This document shows positions 41,590 to 49,695 of a DNA stretch of 64,000 nt, one piece after another. Numbering within the stretch: position 1 is the first letter of the stretch; each line of letters opens with the position of its first letter. This stretch comes from an uncultured Eubacterium sp. (GTDB lineage Bacteria; Bacillota; Clostridia; Peptostreptococcales; Anaerovoracaceae): contig CALCFD010000014.1 of NCBI GenBank assembly GCA_937900695.1, positions 27,482 through 91,481 of the forward strand. Direction: 5' to 3'. Under the pieces are notes generated by a model that was not told the origin of the DNA, ran no database searches, and worked only from the letters and a program-made list of their open reading frames with translations. The position numbers were made by a program, and so were the translations under genes.

Positions 41590-42585
41590 TTATTTAACTA
41601 CCTTATAAAGTTCATCACTTTCAGGTGGATTGAGCTCTGAAACTACACCTTTTACAGACATTTTAATACCATTTTCTTTTTCTGTAATAACACCTATTTC
41701 TTCAATAAAAATGCCTGCTTTAGAAACTGCAAGGATAATTTCATCCTTTTTATTTTTATCAGCAACAATAAGCATACATCCACTTGAAATTAATCTTAAA
41801 TAATCTATATTAAAATGCTTTGCAATTTTCAAAGTTTCATTATCCACAAGTATCTTATCACAGTTTAACATACATCCTAAATCTGCAATTTTACACATTT
41901 CCCATACAGCACCTAAAATGCCGCCTTCTGTTACATCGTGCATGCCGTGAGTTCCAATTTTACCTGCAATTACACCTTCCTTAACTACGCTAACTTCATT
42001 TAAAAAACCTTTAGCCTTAACAAGTTCCTCTGTACTTAAAACATCATCTAACTTATGGTCAAAATCAGCAGCGATAATTCCCGCTCCCTCAATACCAGCT
42101 CTCTTAGTCATTAAGATCACATCTCCTGCCATCATATCTGAACCAGAATTTGTAACCTCTCCATTAGTTTTTCCTATAGCTGTTGAAACTATAACCGGCT
42201 TGTTTACAGCTCCAGTGATTTCAGTATGTCCACCTATAATCTCAACATTTAACTCAGCAGCCGTCTTGCCTGCCTGTTCCATAATATTTGCAATATCATC
42301 AGCAGTAGTTCCAATAGGAAGCATAGCTGCAAGCATGATACCTATTGGCTCCACCCCGTTACTAGCTATATCATTACAAGTAATATGAATAGCTAATCTA
42401 CCAATATCAGTTACAGCAGCAGTTATTGGGTCTGTAGACATAATACAATCACATTGTCCAAAATCCACAACAGCACAGTCCTCACCAATCCCTGGTCTTA
42501 CCTTAACTTCTGGTCTTTTATAAGTTATCTTATTAAAAACTATTCCCTTTAATAAATCGCTATCTAATTTACCAACCTTTAACAT
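41590..42585 (-). CDS. AIR-synthase-related (PurM/HypE/SelD-like) ATPase
   Basis: 331 residues. Two-domain ATP-grasp-unrelated AIRS fold: N-terminal ATP site GEDCAVVDFG, DPITAAVTDIGRLAIH and GGHTEITGAV, then AIRS_C with HGMHDVTEGGILGAVWEM and SSGCMLIVA. PurM, HypE, SelD and ThiL share this architecture. HypE needs a C-terminal PRIC carboxyl-terminal Cys; this protein ends ELYKVVK and no hyp genes are near, so it is not a canonical HypE. It is annotated as a HypE-like AIR-synthase family member of unknown substrate. It lies after ligA (27 bp). Confidence 0.88.
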   Translation of the reverse strand: MLKVGKLDSDLLKGIVFNKITYKRPEVKVRPGIGEDCAVVDFGQCDCIMSTDPITAAVTDIGRLAIHITCNDIASNGVEPIGIMLAAMLPIGTTADDIANIMEQAGKTAAELNVEIIGGHTEITGAVNKPVIVSTAIGKTNGEVTNSGSDMMAGDVILMTKRAGIEGAGIIAADFDHKLDDVLSTEELVKAKGFLNEVSVVKEGVIAGKIGTHGMHDVTEGGILGAVWEMCKIADLGCMLNCDKILVDNETLKIAKHFNIDYLRLISSGCMLIVADKNKKDEIILAVSKAGIFIEEIGVITEKENGIKMSVKGVVSELNPPESDELYKVVK

Positions 42586-42612
42586 TTTATAATCCTTATC
42601 TTTTTTATGTAC

Positions 42613-44574
42613 TTATTTTATCATTTCTATAAATTCATCTTCAGTAATAATAGCAACTCCTAGTTCATGAGCTTTTTTATTTTTAGAAGAAGTAGACTGA
42701 CTATCATTATTAATAAGGTAATCAGTCTTACTGCTCACAGACCCTGTCACCTTGCCACCTCTCTTTTCAATTTCGGCCTTTAAAGCATTTCTATTTTCAA
42801 AGTGATTTAAGCTTCCAGTAATAACAAATACCTTACCTTCCAAATTCATTTCTTCAGTATTTTCGTCAATTTCTTCAAACTCAATTACCTCAAGAAGTCT
42901 ATTTAGCATTGCCATATTATCTTCATCAGCAAAGTAACTCGCAACAGCATCTGCCATTACATCTCCTATTCCATCAATTTCAACCAAATCCTCTTTTGTA
43001 AATGAAACAATTTTATCAAAATTCTGATTTGCTGCCTTTGCAATAACCTTAGCATTAGCAACTCCTATACCAGCAATTCCAAGTGCATATAAAAGTCTAG
43101 ACGGAGTAGTTAATCGAGCCTTAGAAGCCGCATTAAGTAAGTTATCAAATGATTTTTGTCCAAAACCATCCATATTTATGATTTCCTCTTTATAATCACT
43201 TAGTTTAAATAAATCAGCAAATTCTTTGATGAATCCATGAGCAATAAACTTCTCTATAGTTGCCTCCGAAAGCTTTTCGATATTCATGGCATCTCTACTT
43301 ACAAACAGTGAAAACGCCTTAATCTTTTTAGCAGGGCAATTTTCGTTAGTGCAAATTAATGTTTCAACCTCAGCATCTTTTTTTATAACCGCCTTGCCGC
43401 CACATACAGGACAAACCTTAGGAATAACTATGTTACTTGATTTAGTTAAATTTTCTGCAATCTGAGGTATTATCATATTAGCCTTGTATACTGTAATCTC
43501 ATCACCTATTCCAAGTGCGAGCTCCTTTAAAATACTTATATTATGGACAGAGGCTCTAGTTACTGTAGTTCCCTCAAGTTCTACTGGATCAAAAATAGCT
43601 ACAGGGTTTATAAGACCTGTTCTAGAAGGACTCCATTCAATTTCTCTAAGTATAGTTTCCTTTATCTCATCTCTCCACTTAAATGCCATAGCATTTCTTG
43701 GAAACTTAGCAGTATTTCCTAGAGACTCCCCATAAGCTATATCATCATATAACAACACTAGACCATCTGATGGTATATCCATATGTTCAATTTCACCAGC
43801 AAACCATTTTATCTTTTCTTCTAGATTAGACTGATCCACCTCCACAAATTCAACAACATCAAAACCTTGAGATTTTAACCAAAGAAGCTGATTTTTTCTA
43901 GAATTTTGAAAATCAGGCACACTACTTCCTGTAATTTCACTCAACGAAAAAGCTTCAAAATTAACTTTTCTTTGAGCTGTAATTTCAGTATTTAGTTGTC
44001 TTACAGAACCGCTACAAAGATTTCTTGGATTTTTGTACTTAGCATCTATCTCAGGAATGGCTCTATTGATTTCCTCAAAATCAGAATATCTAATAAACGC
44101 CTCTCCTCTAATAACCACATCACCTTCAAAAGGTATCTTTATAGGAACATTATCAAATACTTTGGCGTTAGCTGTAACAACCTCTCCTATTTCTCCATTA
44201 CCTCTTGTAACAGCCTTTATAAGCTGACCTTCGCTATATGTAAGAACAACTGTAAGACCATCTAATTTCCATGATAAAAGTCCCTTTTGCTCGCCAAGCC
44301 ACATCTTAAGTTGTTCTGGCTCTTTAGTTTTATCCAAAGAAAGCATTCTACTCTTATGAGCCTCTTTAGGCAAACTTTCTAAAATCTCATATCCCACATT
44401 TCTAGTTGGACTATTTGATAAAACTATACCTGTTTCCTTTTCTAAGCTTTCTAACTTCTCATATAGCTTATCATACTCAAGGTTGGACATAATCTCTCTA
44501 TCTTCTTTGTAATAAGCTTTAGAAGCTTCATTTAATTTTTCTACTAACGATTTTATTTCAATTCTCTTATCCAT
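42613..44574 (-). CDS. ligA: NAD-dependent DNA ligase
   Basis: 653 residues. Seals nicks with NAD+. Seen: Ia domain, adenylation Lys103 in SWKLDGLTVV, downstream RGNGEIGEVVT and EGDVVIRGEAFI, an OB fold, a Cys4 zinc finger (CPVCGGKAVIKKD...CTNENC), HhH repeats (LYALGIAGIGVANAKVIA and DGIGDVMA) and a C-terminal BRCT domain (about 578-650, VFVITGSLNHFENRNALK). It is downstream of pcrA (ten bases) on the same strand, a common Firmicute order. Confidence 0.97.
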   Translation of the reverse strand: MDKRIEIKSLVEKLNEASKAYYKEDREIMSNLEYDKLYEKLESLEKETGIVLSNSPTRNVGYEILESLPKEAHKSRMLSLDKTKEPEQLKMWLGEQKGLLSWKLDGLTVVLTYSEGQLIKAVTRGNGEIGEVVTANAKVFDNVPIKIPFEGDVVIRGEAFIRYSDFEEINRAIPEIDAKYKNPRNLCSGSVRQLNTEITAQRKVNFEAFSLSEITGSSVPDFQNSRKNQLLWLKSQGFDVVEFVEVDQSNLEEKIKWFAGEIEHMDIPSDGLVLLYDDIAYGESLGNTAKFPRNAMAFKWRDEIKETILREIEWSPSRTGLINPVAIFDPVELEGTTVTRASVHNISILKELALGIGDEITVYKANMIIPQIAENLTKSSNIVIPKVCPVCGGKAVIKKDAEVETLICTNENCPAKKIKAFSLFVSRDAMNIEKLSEATIEKFIAHGFIKEFADLFKLSDYKEEIINMDGFGQKSFDNLLNAASKARLTTPSRLLYALGIAGIGVANAKVIAKAANQNFDKIVSFTKEDLVEIDGIGDVMADAVASYFADEDNMAMLNRLLEVIEFEEIDENTEEMNLEGKVFVITGSLNHFENRNALKAEIEKRGGKVTGSVSSKTDYLINNDSQSTSSKNKKAHELGVAIITEDEFIEMIK

Positions 44575-44584
44575 TTTATATATC

Positions 44585-46783
44585 CTAAATTTTAGTTATT
44601 GGCGCTACATCAGTTGCAAGCTTTTTAACTCCTACAGATTCAAATTCTACTCTTGCTACATTTCCTTCTGCTTCTAAAACAACGCCCTCTCCAAATTTGC
44701 CATGCTTAACCTTATCTCCAGCCTTAAATATCTCAGTATTTTTAACTTTCTTTTTAACCTCACGTCTAGCAGCCTTGAATTGATTAAATGGTTCAAATGG
44801 CTGACTTTTACCATATCCATCGATAGATTTTTTCTCACCAAGTCTAGCTTCACTCTTATTTCTTAAAACGCCATCACCTTCCATTAATTTAGGATCAAGC
44901 TCTCTTAAAAACTGAGATTCTCTCGTGTAGTTTCCCTTACCATACATCATACGATACCCTGCACTAGTCAAGCAAAGTCTCTCTTTGGCTCTAGTCATAC
45001 CAACATAACAAAGTCTACGCTCTTCTTCTATGCCATCTCTTGAATCTAAGCTACGCCATCCTGGGAATAACCCATCTTCCATACCTGGCATAAACACATA
45101 TGGAAACTCTAGTCCCTTAGCACTATGCATTGTCATAAGAACCACTGCATCCTCATCACTATCATGATTATCAACATCCGAAAGCAAAGCAATCTTTTCC
45201 AAAAACTCATGAAGCTGTAAATCGTTTTCCTCTTCAAAGTCATAAATTACAGATTTAAACTCCAATAAGTTTTCAATACGCCCTTCTGCTTCCACAGTAT
45301 TTTGTTCTTCTAGAGCATTAAAATACCCTGAACCAGACAAAAGACCATCATAAATATCCGAAACTCTCAAGTTTTCTTTTTCATCATGATACTTTTGAAT
45401 AAGATCTACAAATTCCTTTGCAGATTTAGAAGCCTTCTTTGATAAACTATCTAACACATCTTCATTTTTAAGGGCTTCAAACATTGAAATTTCACTATTT
45501 TCAGCAATAACCTTTATCTTATCTACTGTAGTAGGACCAATGCCTCTCTTTGGTGAATTTATAATTCTCACAAGTGCTAATTCATCAGAGGGGTTAGACA
45601 CAAGTCTCATATATGCAACCATATCTTTTATTTCAAGACGATCATAATATCTAGTACCGCCTACCACTCTAAATGGTATATTCCTTCTAGTCAAAGCATC
45701 TTCAAAACTTCTTGACTGAGCATTAGTTCTATATAATATTGCAAAATTATTATATCCTATTCCTGGCTTTTTAAGTCTATCTATTTCCTGAGCTATATAA
45801 TTTGCCTCAAGCTTGTCATCATCCAATCTAGCATAAACTATCTTTTGACCATCATCAGCATCAGTCCATAGCTTTTTATTTTTTCTTTGACTGTTGTTTT
45901 CAATGACACTATGAGCAGCTGCTAAAATATTTCCTGTCGATCTATAGTTTTGCTCAAGTTTAATAACCTGGGCACCTGGAAAATCCTTTTCAAAGTTTAG
46001 AATATTAGTAATATCCGCACCTCTCCACTGATATATACACTGATCATCATCACCTACAACACATATATTTTGATACTGCTCAGCTAACATACTTATAAAT
46101 TTATACTGTATTTTATTAGTATCCTGATACTCATCAACCATAATGTATTTAAATCTTTCTTGATAATGAGCAAGAACATCTTCATTTTGTTCAAATAGTC
46201 TAACAGTATTTAACAACAAATCATCAAAGTCCATAGCATTATTCTTTCTAAGAATTTTTTCATAAGAATCATAAACTTGTGCTACTATTTCTTCACGATA
46301 ATTTGTTATTCTCTCCTTTAGTTTTCTTGGAGATAATAATTCTTCTTTAGCCTTACTAATAGACGCTAAAATAGAAGGTACTGGGAATTTTTTCTCCTCA
46401 ATACCATTTTCCTTTAAAATGCTTTTTATTACAGCTTTTTGGTCTACCGGATCATATACTACAAAAGAACTTGTATACCCAATGCACTGCGCATTGGCTC
46501 TTAAAATTCTCAAACAAGCCGCATGAAATGTCATAATCCACATATTCACACTTCCGCCTAATAAAGACTCTACCCTTTCTTTCATTTCATTGGCAGCTTT
46601 GTTTGTAAATGTCACTGCTAAAATATTATATGGAGAAACACCACAACCCTTTATAAGATGTGCTATTCTCCTTGTCATAGTACTTGTTTTACCACTGCCA
46701 GCTCCTGCTAAAATAAGCAATGGTCCTTCTGTTTTTAATGCAGCCTGTCGCTGCTTTTCATTTAAATTCTTCAAATATTCCAT
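44585..46783 (-). CDS. pcrA: ATP-dependent DNA helicase PcrA/UvrD
   Basis: 732 residues. SF1A 3'-5' helicase in repair and plasmid replication. Seen: LNEKQRQAALKTEGPLLILAGAGSGKTSTMTRR (Walker A), VTFTNKAANEM, DEYQDTN, VGDDDQCIYQWRGA, and motifs V-VI MTMHSAKGLEFPYVF and EERRLCYVGMTRAKERL. The C-terminus carries a Tudor-like KAGDKVKHGKFGEGVV segment. The ATG at 46783 matches family starts but has no strong ribosome site; a GTG at 46819 is in frame. It is upstream of ligA. Confidence 0.94.
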   Translation of the reverse strand: MEYLKNLNEKQRQAALKTEGPLLILAGAGSGKTSTMTRRIAHLIKGCGVSPYNILAVTFTNKAANEMKERVESLLGGSVNMWIMTFHAACLRILRANAQCIGYTSSFVVYDPVDQKAVIKSILKENGIEEKKFPVPSILASISKAKEELLSPRKLKERITNYREEIVAQVYDSYEKILRKNNAMDFDDLLLNTVRLFEQNEDVLAHYQERFKYIMVDEYQDTNKIQYKFISMLAEQYQNICVVGDDDQCIYQWRGADITNILNFEKDFPGAQVIKLEQNYRSTGNILAAAHSVIENNSQRKNKKLWTDADDGQKIVYARLDDDKLEANYIAQEIDRLKKPGIGYNNFAILYRTNAQSRSFEDALTRRNIPFRVVGGTRYYDRLEIKDMVAYMRLVSNPSDELALVRIINSPKRGIGPTTVDKIKVIAENSEISMFEALKNEDVLDSLSKKASKSAKEFVDLIQKYHDEKENLRVSDIYDGLLSGSGYFNALEEQNTVEAEGRIENLLEFKSVIYDFEEENDLQLHEFLEKIALLSDVDNHDSDEDAVVLMTMHSAKGLEFPYVFMPGMEDGLFPGWRSLDSRDGIEEERRLCYVGMTRAKERLCLTSAGYRMMYGKGNYTRESQFLRELDPKLMEGDGVLRNKSEARLGEKKSIDGYGKSQPFEPFNQFKAARREVKKKVKNTEIFKAGDKVKHGKFGEGVVLEAEGNVARVEFESVGVKKLATDVAPITKI

Positions 46784-46856
46784 AAAATATATTTTACCAT
46801 AAATACCTTTCTCTTGCACTTAAAATAGTATACATATTATAGAACATAGGTTCTTT

Positions 46857-47354
46857 TTAGTCAACTAAATGAGATCTTTCAAGTTTCAATAAATACTCCT
46901 TTTTTTCTATTCCAGCGGCATATCCTTTTAGGGTTCCATCAGATCCAATTACTCTATGACAAGGGATAATTATTGAAATTGGATTTTTACCTACTGCTCC
47001 TCCTATAGCCTGACAATAACCTCTGTCTACACCCATACTTTTAGCAATATCCCTATAAGTTACAGTTGTTGCATAAGGAATTTCTATTAATTTTTTCCAC
47101 ACTTTATTTTGAAACTCAGAACCTTCTAAAATCAATTGAAAATTAATTTTGGATTTTATGCCTCCAAAATATTTATCAAGCCATAAAATCACATCATCAA
47201 ATATTTTTAAATTTTTATTTATATACTCAATTTTATTTTTATATTTACCACCAAAATGCTTTTGATTATCAAACCATAATCCTACAAGTGCATCGCCATC
47301 TGTAGCTATTGTTATTTCTCCTATTGGTGAATTATACTTTTTTGCATATATCAT
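46857..47354 (-). CDS. ogt: Methylated-DNA--protein-cysteine methyltransferase
   Basis: 165 residues. Transfers an alkyl group from O6-alkylguanine onto its own Cys in a single turnover. Seen: the active-site motif PCHRVIGSDGTLKGYAAGIEKKEYLL with Cys, and the helix-turn-helix region VWKKLIEIPYATTVTYRDIAKSMG. The ATG at 47354 is preceded by AGAGGTAA; an in-frame upstream start at 47375 has no such site. It lies upstream of pcrA on the same strand but 70 bp away. Confidence 0.93.
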   Translation of the reverse strand: MIYAKKYNSPIGEITIATDGDALVGLWFDNQKHFGGKYKNKIEYINKNLKIFDDVILWLDKYFGGIKSKINFQLILEGSEFQNKVWKKLIEIPYATTVTYRDIAKSMGVDRGYCQAIGGAVGKNPISIIIPCHRVIGSDGTLKGYAAGIEKKEYLLKLERSHLVD

Positions 47355-47407
47355 CTTTATTACCTCTTGAAACACTTTTTATTATACAATAACTTATATA
47401 CTTCATA

Positions 47408-47436
47408 TTGACAAATTATATTTATAGGTTTATTCT
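47408..47436 (+). promoter_or_regulatory. Promoter of the cobalamin riboswitch RNA
   Basis: Perfect TTGACA (47408-47413) and TATTCT (47431-47436), 17 bp apart. The start would be near 47443, about 50 bp before the aptamer. Confidence 0.65.
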
Positions 47437-47489
47437 ATTATCATAAGTTAATAAATCTTTTATGTTCTTTACAAAATTGTTATAACATA

Positions 47490-47640
47490 TTTTGTAAAGC
47501 TAAGATGGAAACAGGTGTAAATCCTGTACGGTCCCGCCACTGTAATGATGGAGCTTTATCATTTATACCACTGGTTTATCTGGGAAGGTTTGATAGGGCG
47601 ATGAAGTCTAAGTCAGGAGACATGCATAAAATGATCTGTT
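47490..47640 (+). ncRNA. Cobalamin riboswitch with no sense gene downstream
   Basis: Conserved elements in order: AAACAGGTGTAAATCCTGTA, CGGTCCCGCCACTGT (the GCCACTG box), GGGAAGG-type P6 segment, TAGGGCGATGAAGTCTAAGTC and the B12-box-like AGTCAGGAGACATGC near 47620. This matches the family's core. A terminator follows at 47694. Downstream only a short gene-free stretch and a convergent gene occur, so it regulates no identified protein here. Position and edges are approximate. Confidence 0.9.
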
Positions 47641-47693
47641 ACTAATTAGACGGGTAATCTAATTTGCAACAAATATAATACAGTAAATACGGG

Positions 47694-47719
47694 CTGTGGA
47701 GTTTTTCCACAGTTTTTTT
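47694..47719 (+). terminator. Terminator after the cobalamin riboswitch
   Basis: CTGTGGA (47694-47700) pairs with TCCACAG (47706-47712) and seven T follow. It is placed where the expression platform of a transcription-attenuating riboswitch would be. Confidence 0.85.
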
Positions 47720-47931
47720 GTTAAGTAAATTAATGTTTTTCTTCAGATTTATTTGAATTTTGTCTTTTCATCGAGATGATCCATCTCAGATACTCATATG
47801 CTTTAAAAACTGCAGCACATTCTGCGTTATATGCGTGCTGCAGTCCTAAAGTTTTAATTGTGCATTTTAGTTTACTCGCATTATTGGAAATGCGATTCTC
47901 TTTATAGATAAGTTATAAGTGATAAAATAGA

Positions 47932-47963
47932 AAAACTCCTAGCCAAAAGGCTAGGAGTTTTTC
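47932..47963. terminator. Bidirectional terminator at the end of the PTS-EIIC-like gene
   Basis: AAAAACTCCTAGCC (47932-47945) pairs perfectly with GGCTAGGAGTTTTT (47950-47963). It stops the minus-strand gene and would also stop any read-through from the riboswitch. Confidence 0.92.
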
Positions 47964-47970
47964 ATATACA

Positions 47971-49011
47971 CTACAAGTCTAACTTGTAATCTCCATCTTT
48001 AATTTTACCAGTTTTTCTAAGCATCTTATCAAATATCAATGATAAAACTATTGGTAATAAAATATGCAATAACAATACCTGTAAAAGAACAGTCATAGAA
48101 AATCCCATATCTGTGAATGTACCTATTTGACCTACAAGGCCAGAAGTACCCATTCCAGCACCCATAGCATTGTTAGTCATCTTAAATACACATGTACTAA
48201 TAGGTCCTATAATTGCACCTGCCAATGTAGGAGGCAATAATATCCAAGGATTTTTACATATGTTTGAAATCTGAAGCATTGAAGTTCCAATACCCTGAGC
48301 TACGACCCCTCCAATGCCGTTATCCTTATAGCTAATTGCTGCAAATCCTACCATCTGGGCACAGCATCCAACTGTAGCAGCACCTGCCGCAAGACCAGTT
48401 AAACCCATCATAATACATAAAGCAGCACTTGAAATAGGGGCTGTAAGAGCTAAACCAACTATAACTGATATAACTATGCCAAAAGCAAACGGTTGCCATT
48501 CTGTAGCAGTAATAATTATATTTCCAAGACCTTCCATAAGCTTGCCTACTACAGGTCCAACTATTGTTGCTGTAAGAGCACCCATAATCATAGTAACAGC
48601 TGGAGTCACTATAATATCAACTTTTGTCTCTTTTGAAACAGCCTTACCAAACTCAGCTCCAATAGCCACTGCAATAAATGCTCCTGCAGGTCCACCTAAA
48701 GTAGCACCCATCATACCTGTTATAGCACTTGTAAACATTACAAGTGGTGGTGACTGAAGTCCCCATGCTACAGCTATACCTATAGCCGCCCCCATTAGAT
48801 CCATGGCCTGACCACCTGTTGAAACTAAAAATGCAGATATAAAATTATCTCCAAATAAATTAATTGTCTGCTCACCTATAGTCTTAATTATAAGTCCAAT
48901 CAATAATGATGAAAATAGACCTAATGCCATAGCTGATAAAGCATCTTGTAAATATCTTTTTGCTGATATTTCAATATTTTTTCTTTTTAAAAAGCTTTGT
49001 TTTTCTTCCAT
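47971..49011 (-). CDS. PTS-EIIC_2-family membrane protein, candidate NAD-precursor transporter
   Basis: 346 residues, about ten membrane segments with many Gly and Ala; the PF13303 type, called PTS EIIC-like. Seen: RYLQDALSAMALGLFSSLLIGLIIKTIGEQ, GGQAMDLMGAAIGIAVAWGLQSPPLVMF, and the Cys-Cys segment AAGAATVGCCAQMVGFAAIS. No EIIA or EIIB domains or sugar genes are near, so a sugar PTS role is doubtful. It is divergent from a second NiaR gene, and its consensus promoter TTGACA (in a NiaR-like palindrome) is 17 bp from TATAAT. That suggests regulation by niacin; the substrate is therefore proposed, not shown. Confidence 0.8.
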   Translation of the reverse strand: MEEKQSFLKRKNIEISAKRYLQDALSAMALGLFSSLLIGLIIKTIGEQTINLFGDNFISAFLVSTGGQAMDLMGAAIGIAVAWGLQSPPLVMFTSAITGMMGATLGGPAGAFIAVAIGAEFGKAVSKETKVDIIVTPAVTMIMGALTATIVGPVVGKLMEGLGNIIITATEWQPFAFGIVISVIVGLALTAPISSAALCIMMGLTGLAAGAATVGCCAQMVGFAAISYKDNGIGGVVAQGIGTSMLQISNICKNPWILLPPTLAGAIIGPISTCVFKMTNNAMGAGMGTSGLVGQIGTFTDMGFSMTVLLQVLLLHILLPIVLSLIFDKMLRKTGKIKDGDYKLDL

Positions 49012-49053
49012 TTTCCAAATCTCTCCTACTATGTTTACATTAACAACATACTT

Positions 49054-49087
49054 ATTATAACGAATGTAAATATATGTGTCAAGACAC
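49054..49087 (-). promoter_or_regulatory. Promoter of the PTS-EIIC-like gene with NiaR-type operator
   Basis: On the minus strand TTGACA (49082-49077) and TATAAT (49059-49054), both consensus, are exactly 17 bp apart. The palindrome GTGTCAAGACAC (49076-49087) contains the whole -35 box and sits as in the nadA promoter, where the core reads GTGTCTTGTCAC. The start is near 49047, giving a leader of about 36 nt with AGGAGAG before the ATG. Confidence 0.85.
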
Positions 49088-49108
49088 CTTTTAATTACAT
49101 TAGCTTTA

Positions 49109-49126
49109 TGTTATACTTACATCATG
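49109..49126 (+). promoter_or_regulatory. Extended -10 promoter of the second NiaR gene
   Basis: TG (49109-49110) one base before TATACT (49112-49117) is an extended -10. No ribosome site precedes the ATG at 49124, and the expected start of transcription falls at or next to that ATG, which suggests a leaderless message. Confidence 0.55.
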
Positions 49127-49636
49127 AATACAAACGAAAGAAGACAAAAGTTATTAATAGCATTAACCAATTCTGGAAAACCTATAAGTGCATCTTCTTT
49201 AGCTGAACAATTCAAGGTTAGCCGCCAAATCATCGTTGGTGACATAGCCCTATTACGCGCAGGAGGTCATAATATAATAGCTACACCAAGAGGCTATTTA
49301 GTTGAAGTTGAAGAATCCACTTATCCTTATGTTGGTATAATTGCGTGTAAGCACACATCTGATGAATTACAAAAAGAACTCTATACTATTGTAGATTATG
49401 GTGGAACTGTTATTGATGTTACCATTGAACATAGCATCTATGGTCAGCTATCAGGACAATTAAACATATCTTCTAGATACGAAGCTGATTTATTTGTAAA
49501 AAGTGTAAGTGGCGATAATAATAAACCACTTAGCGTTATTTCAGGAGGTATACACCTTCATAAAATTGGATGTAAGAGCATTGAAATCTTTGAAATCATC
49601 AAGGATAAATTAAAATCCGAAAATATATTGTTGTAA
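49124..49636 (+). CDS. niaR2: NiaR-type niacin-responsive repressor (copy 2)
   Basis: 170 residues: HTH_11 (about 22-48, SSLAEQFKVSRQIIVGDIALLRAGG) and a 3H domain. Metal-site residues His77, Glu85, His144 and His146 (KHTSDELQKE and IHLH) are retained, as in copy 1. It is a paralogue of the protein at 20512 and is divergent from the PTS-EIIC-like gene, sharing the operator between them. The ATG at 49124 is preferred to an in-frame start at 49076 because the latter lies inside the operator. It most likely represses the membrane gene and possibly itself. The name niaR2 is mine. Confidence 0.9.
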   Translation: MNTNERRQKLLIALTNSGKPISASSLAEQFKVSRQIIVGDIALLRAGGHNIIATPRGYLVEVEESTYPYVGIIACKHTSDELQKELYTIVDYGGTVIDVTIEHSIYGQLSGQLNISSRYEADLFVKSVSGDNNKPLSVISGGIHLHKIGCKSIEIFEIIKDKLKSENILL

Positions 49637-49642
49637 TAAAAA

Positions 49643-49688
49643 TGCTGCTATATGAAACCTAATAAAATTTCATGTAACAGCTTTTTTA
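49643..49688. terminator. Terminator between niaR2 and the MBL-fold gene
   Basis: A stem of about 14 bp with one mismatch (GCTG-TATATGAAA with TTTCATGTA-CAGC, 49643-49656 and 49667-49680) and a TTTTTT tail. Confidence 0.82.
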
Positions 49689-49695
49689 TTTAATT

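Larger units (their letters stand above)
47376..47970. other. 595-bp region without a confirmed gene
   Basis: Between ogt and the PTS-EIIC-like gene. It holds a plus-strand promoter (47408-47436), a cobalamin riboswitch (47490-47640), a terminator (47694-47719), a 9-bp stem CTGCAGCAC/GTGCTGCAG near 47810-47833, and a convergent bidirectional terminator (47932-47963). A 43-codon plus-strand open frame near 47774-47905 (starting MIHLRYSYALK) has no ribosome site. On the minus strand an open stretch of about 57 codons ends with SNKSEEKH but has no start codon; both may be chance or remnants. Confidence 0.8.

Noticed and set aside
41590..42585. PurM or HypE as the definite assignment
   Set aside because: The AIRS domains are shared by several families; the HypE C-terminal Cys motif is missing and no purine genes adjoin.
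47720..49011. Riboswitch RNA acting as an antisense of the PTS-EIIC-like gene
   Set aside because: A strong bidirectional terminator at 47932-47963 lies before the gene's 3' end, so read-through into it is not expected.
47971..49011. Sugar PTS permease
   Set aside because: No EIIA or EIIB domain, no HPr-linked or sugar genes nearby, and it is regulated from a NiaR-type site. The family name alone is not evidence of sugar transport.
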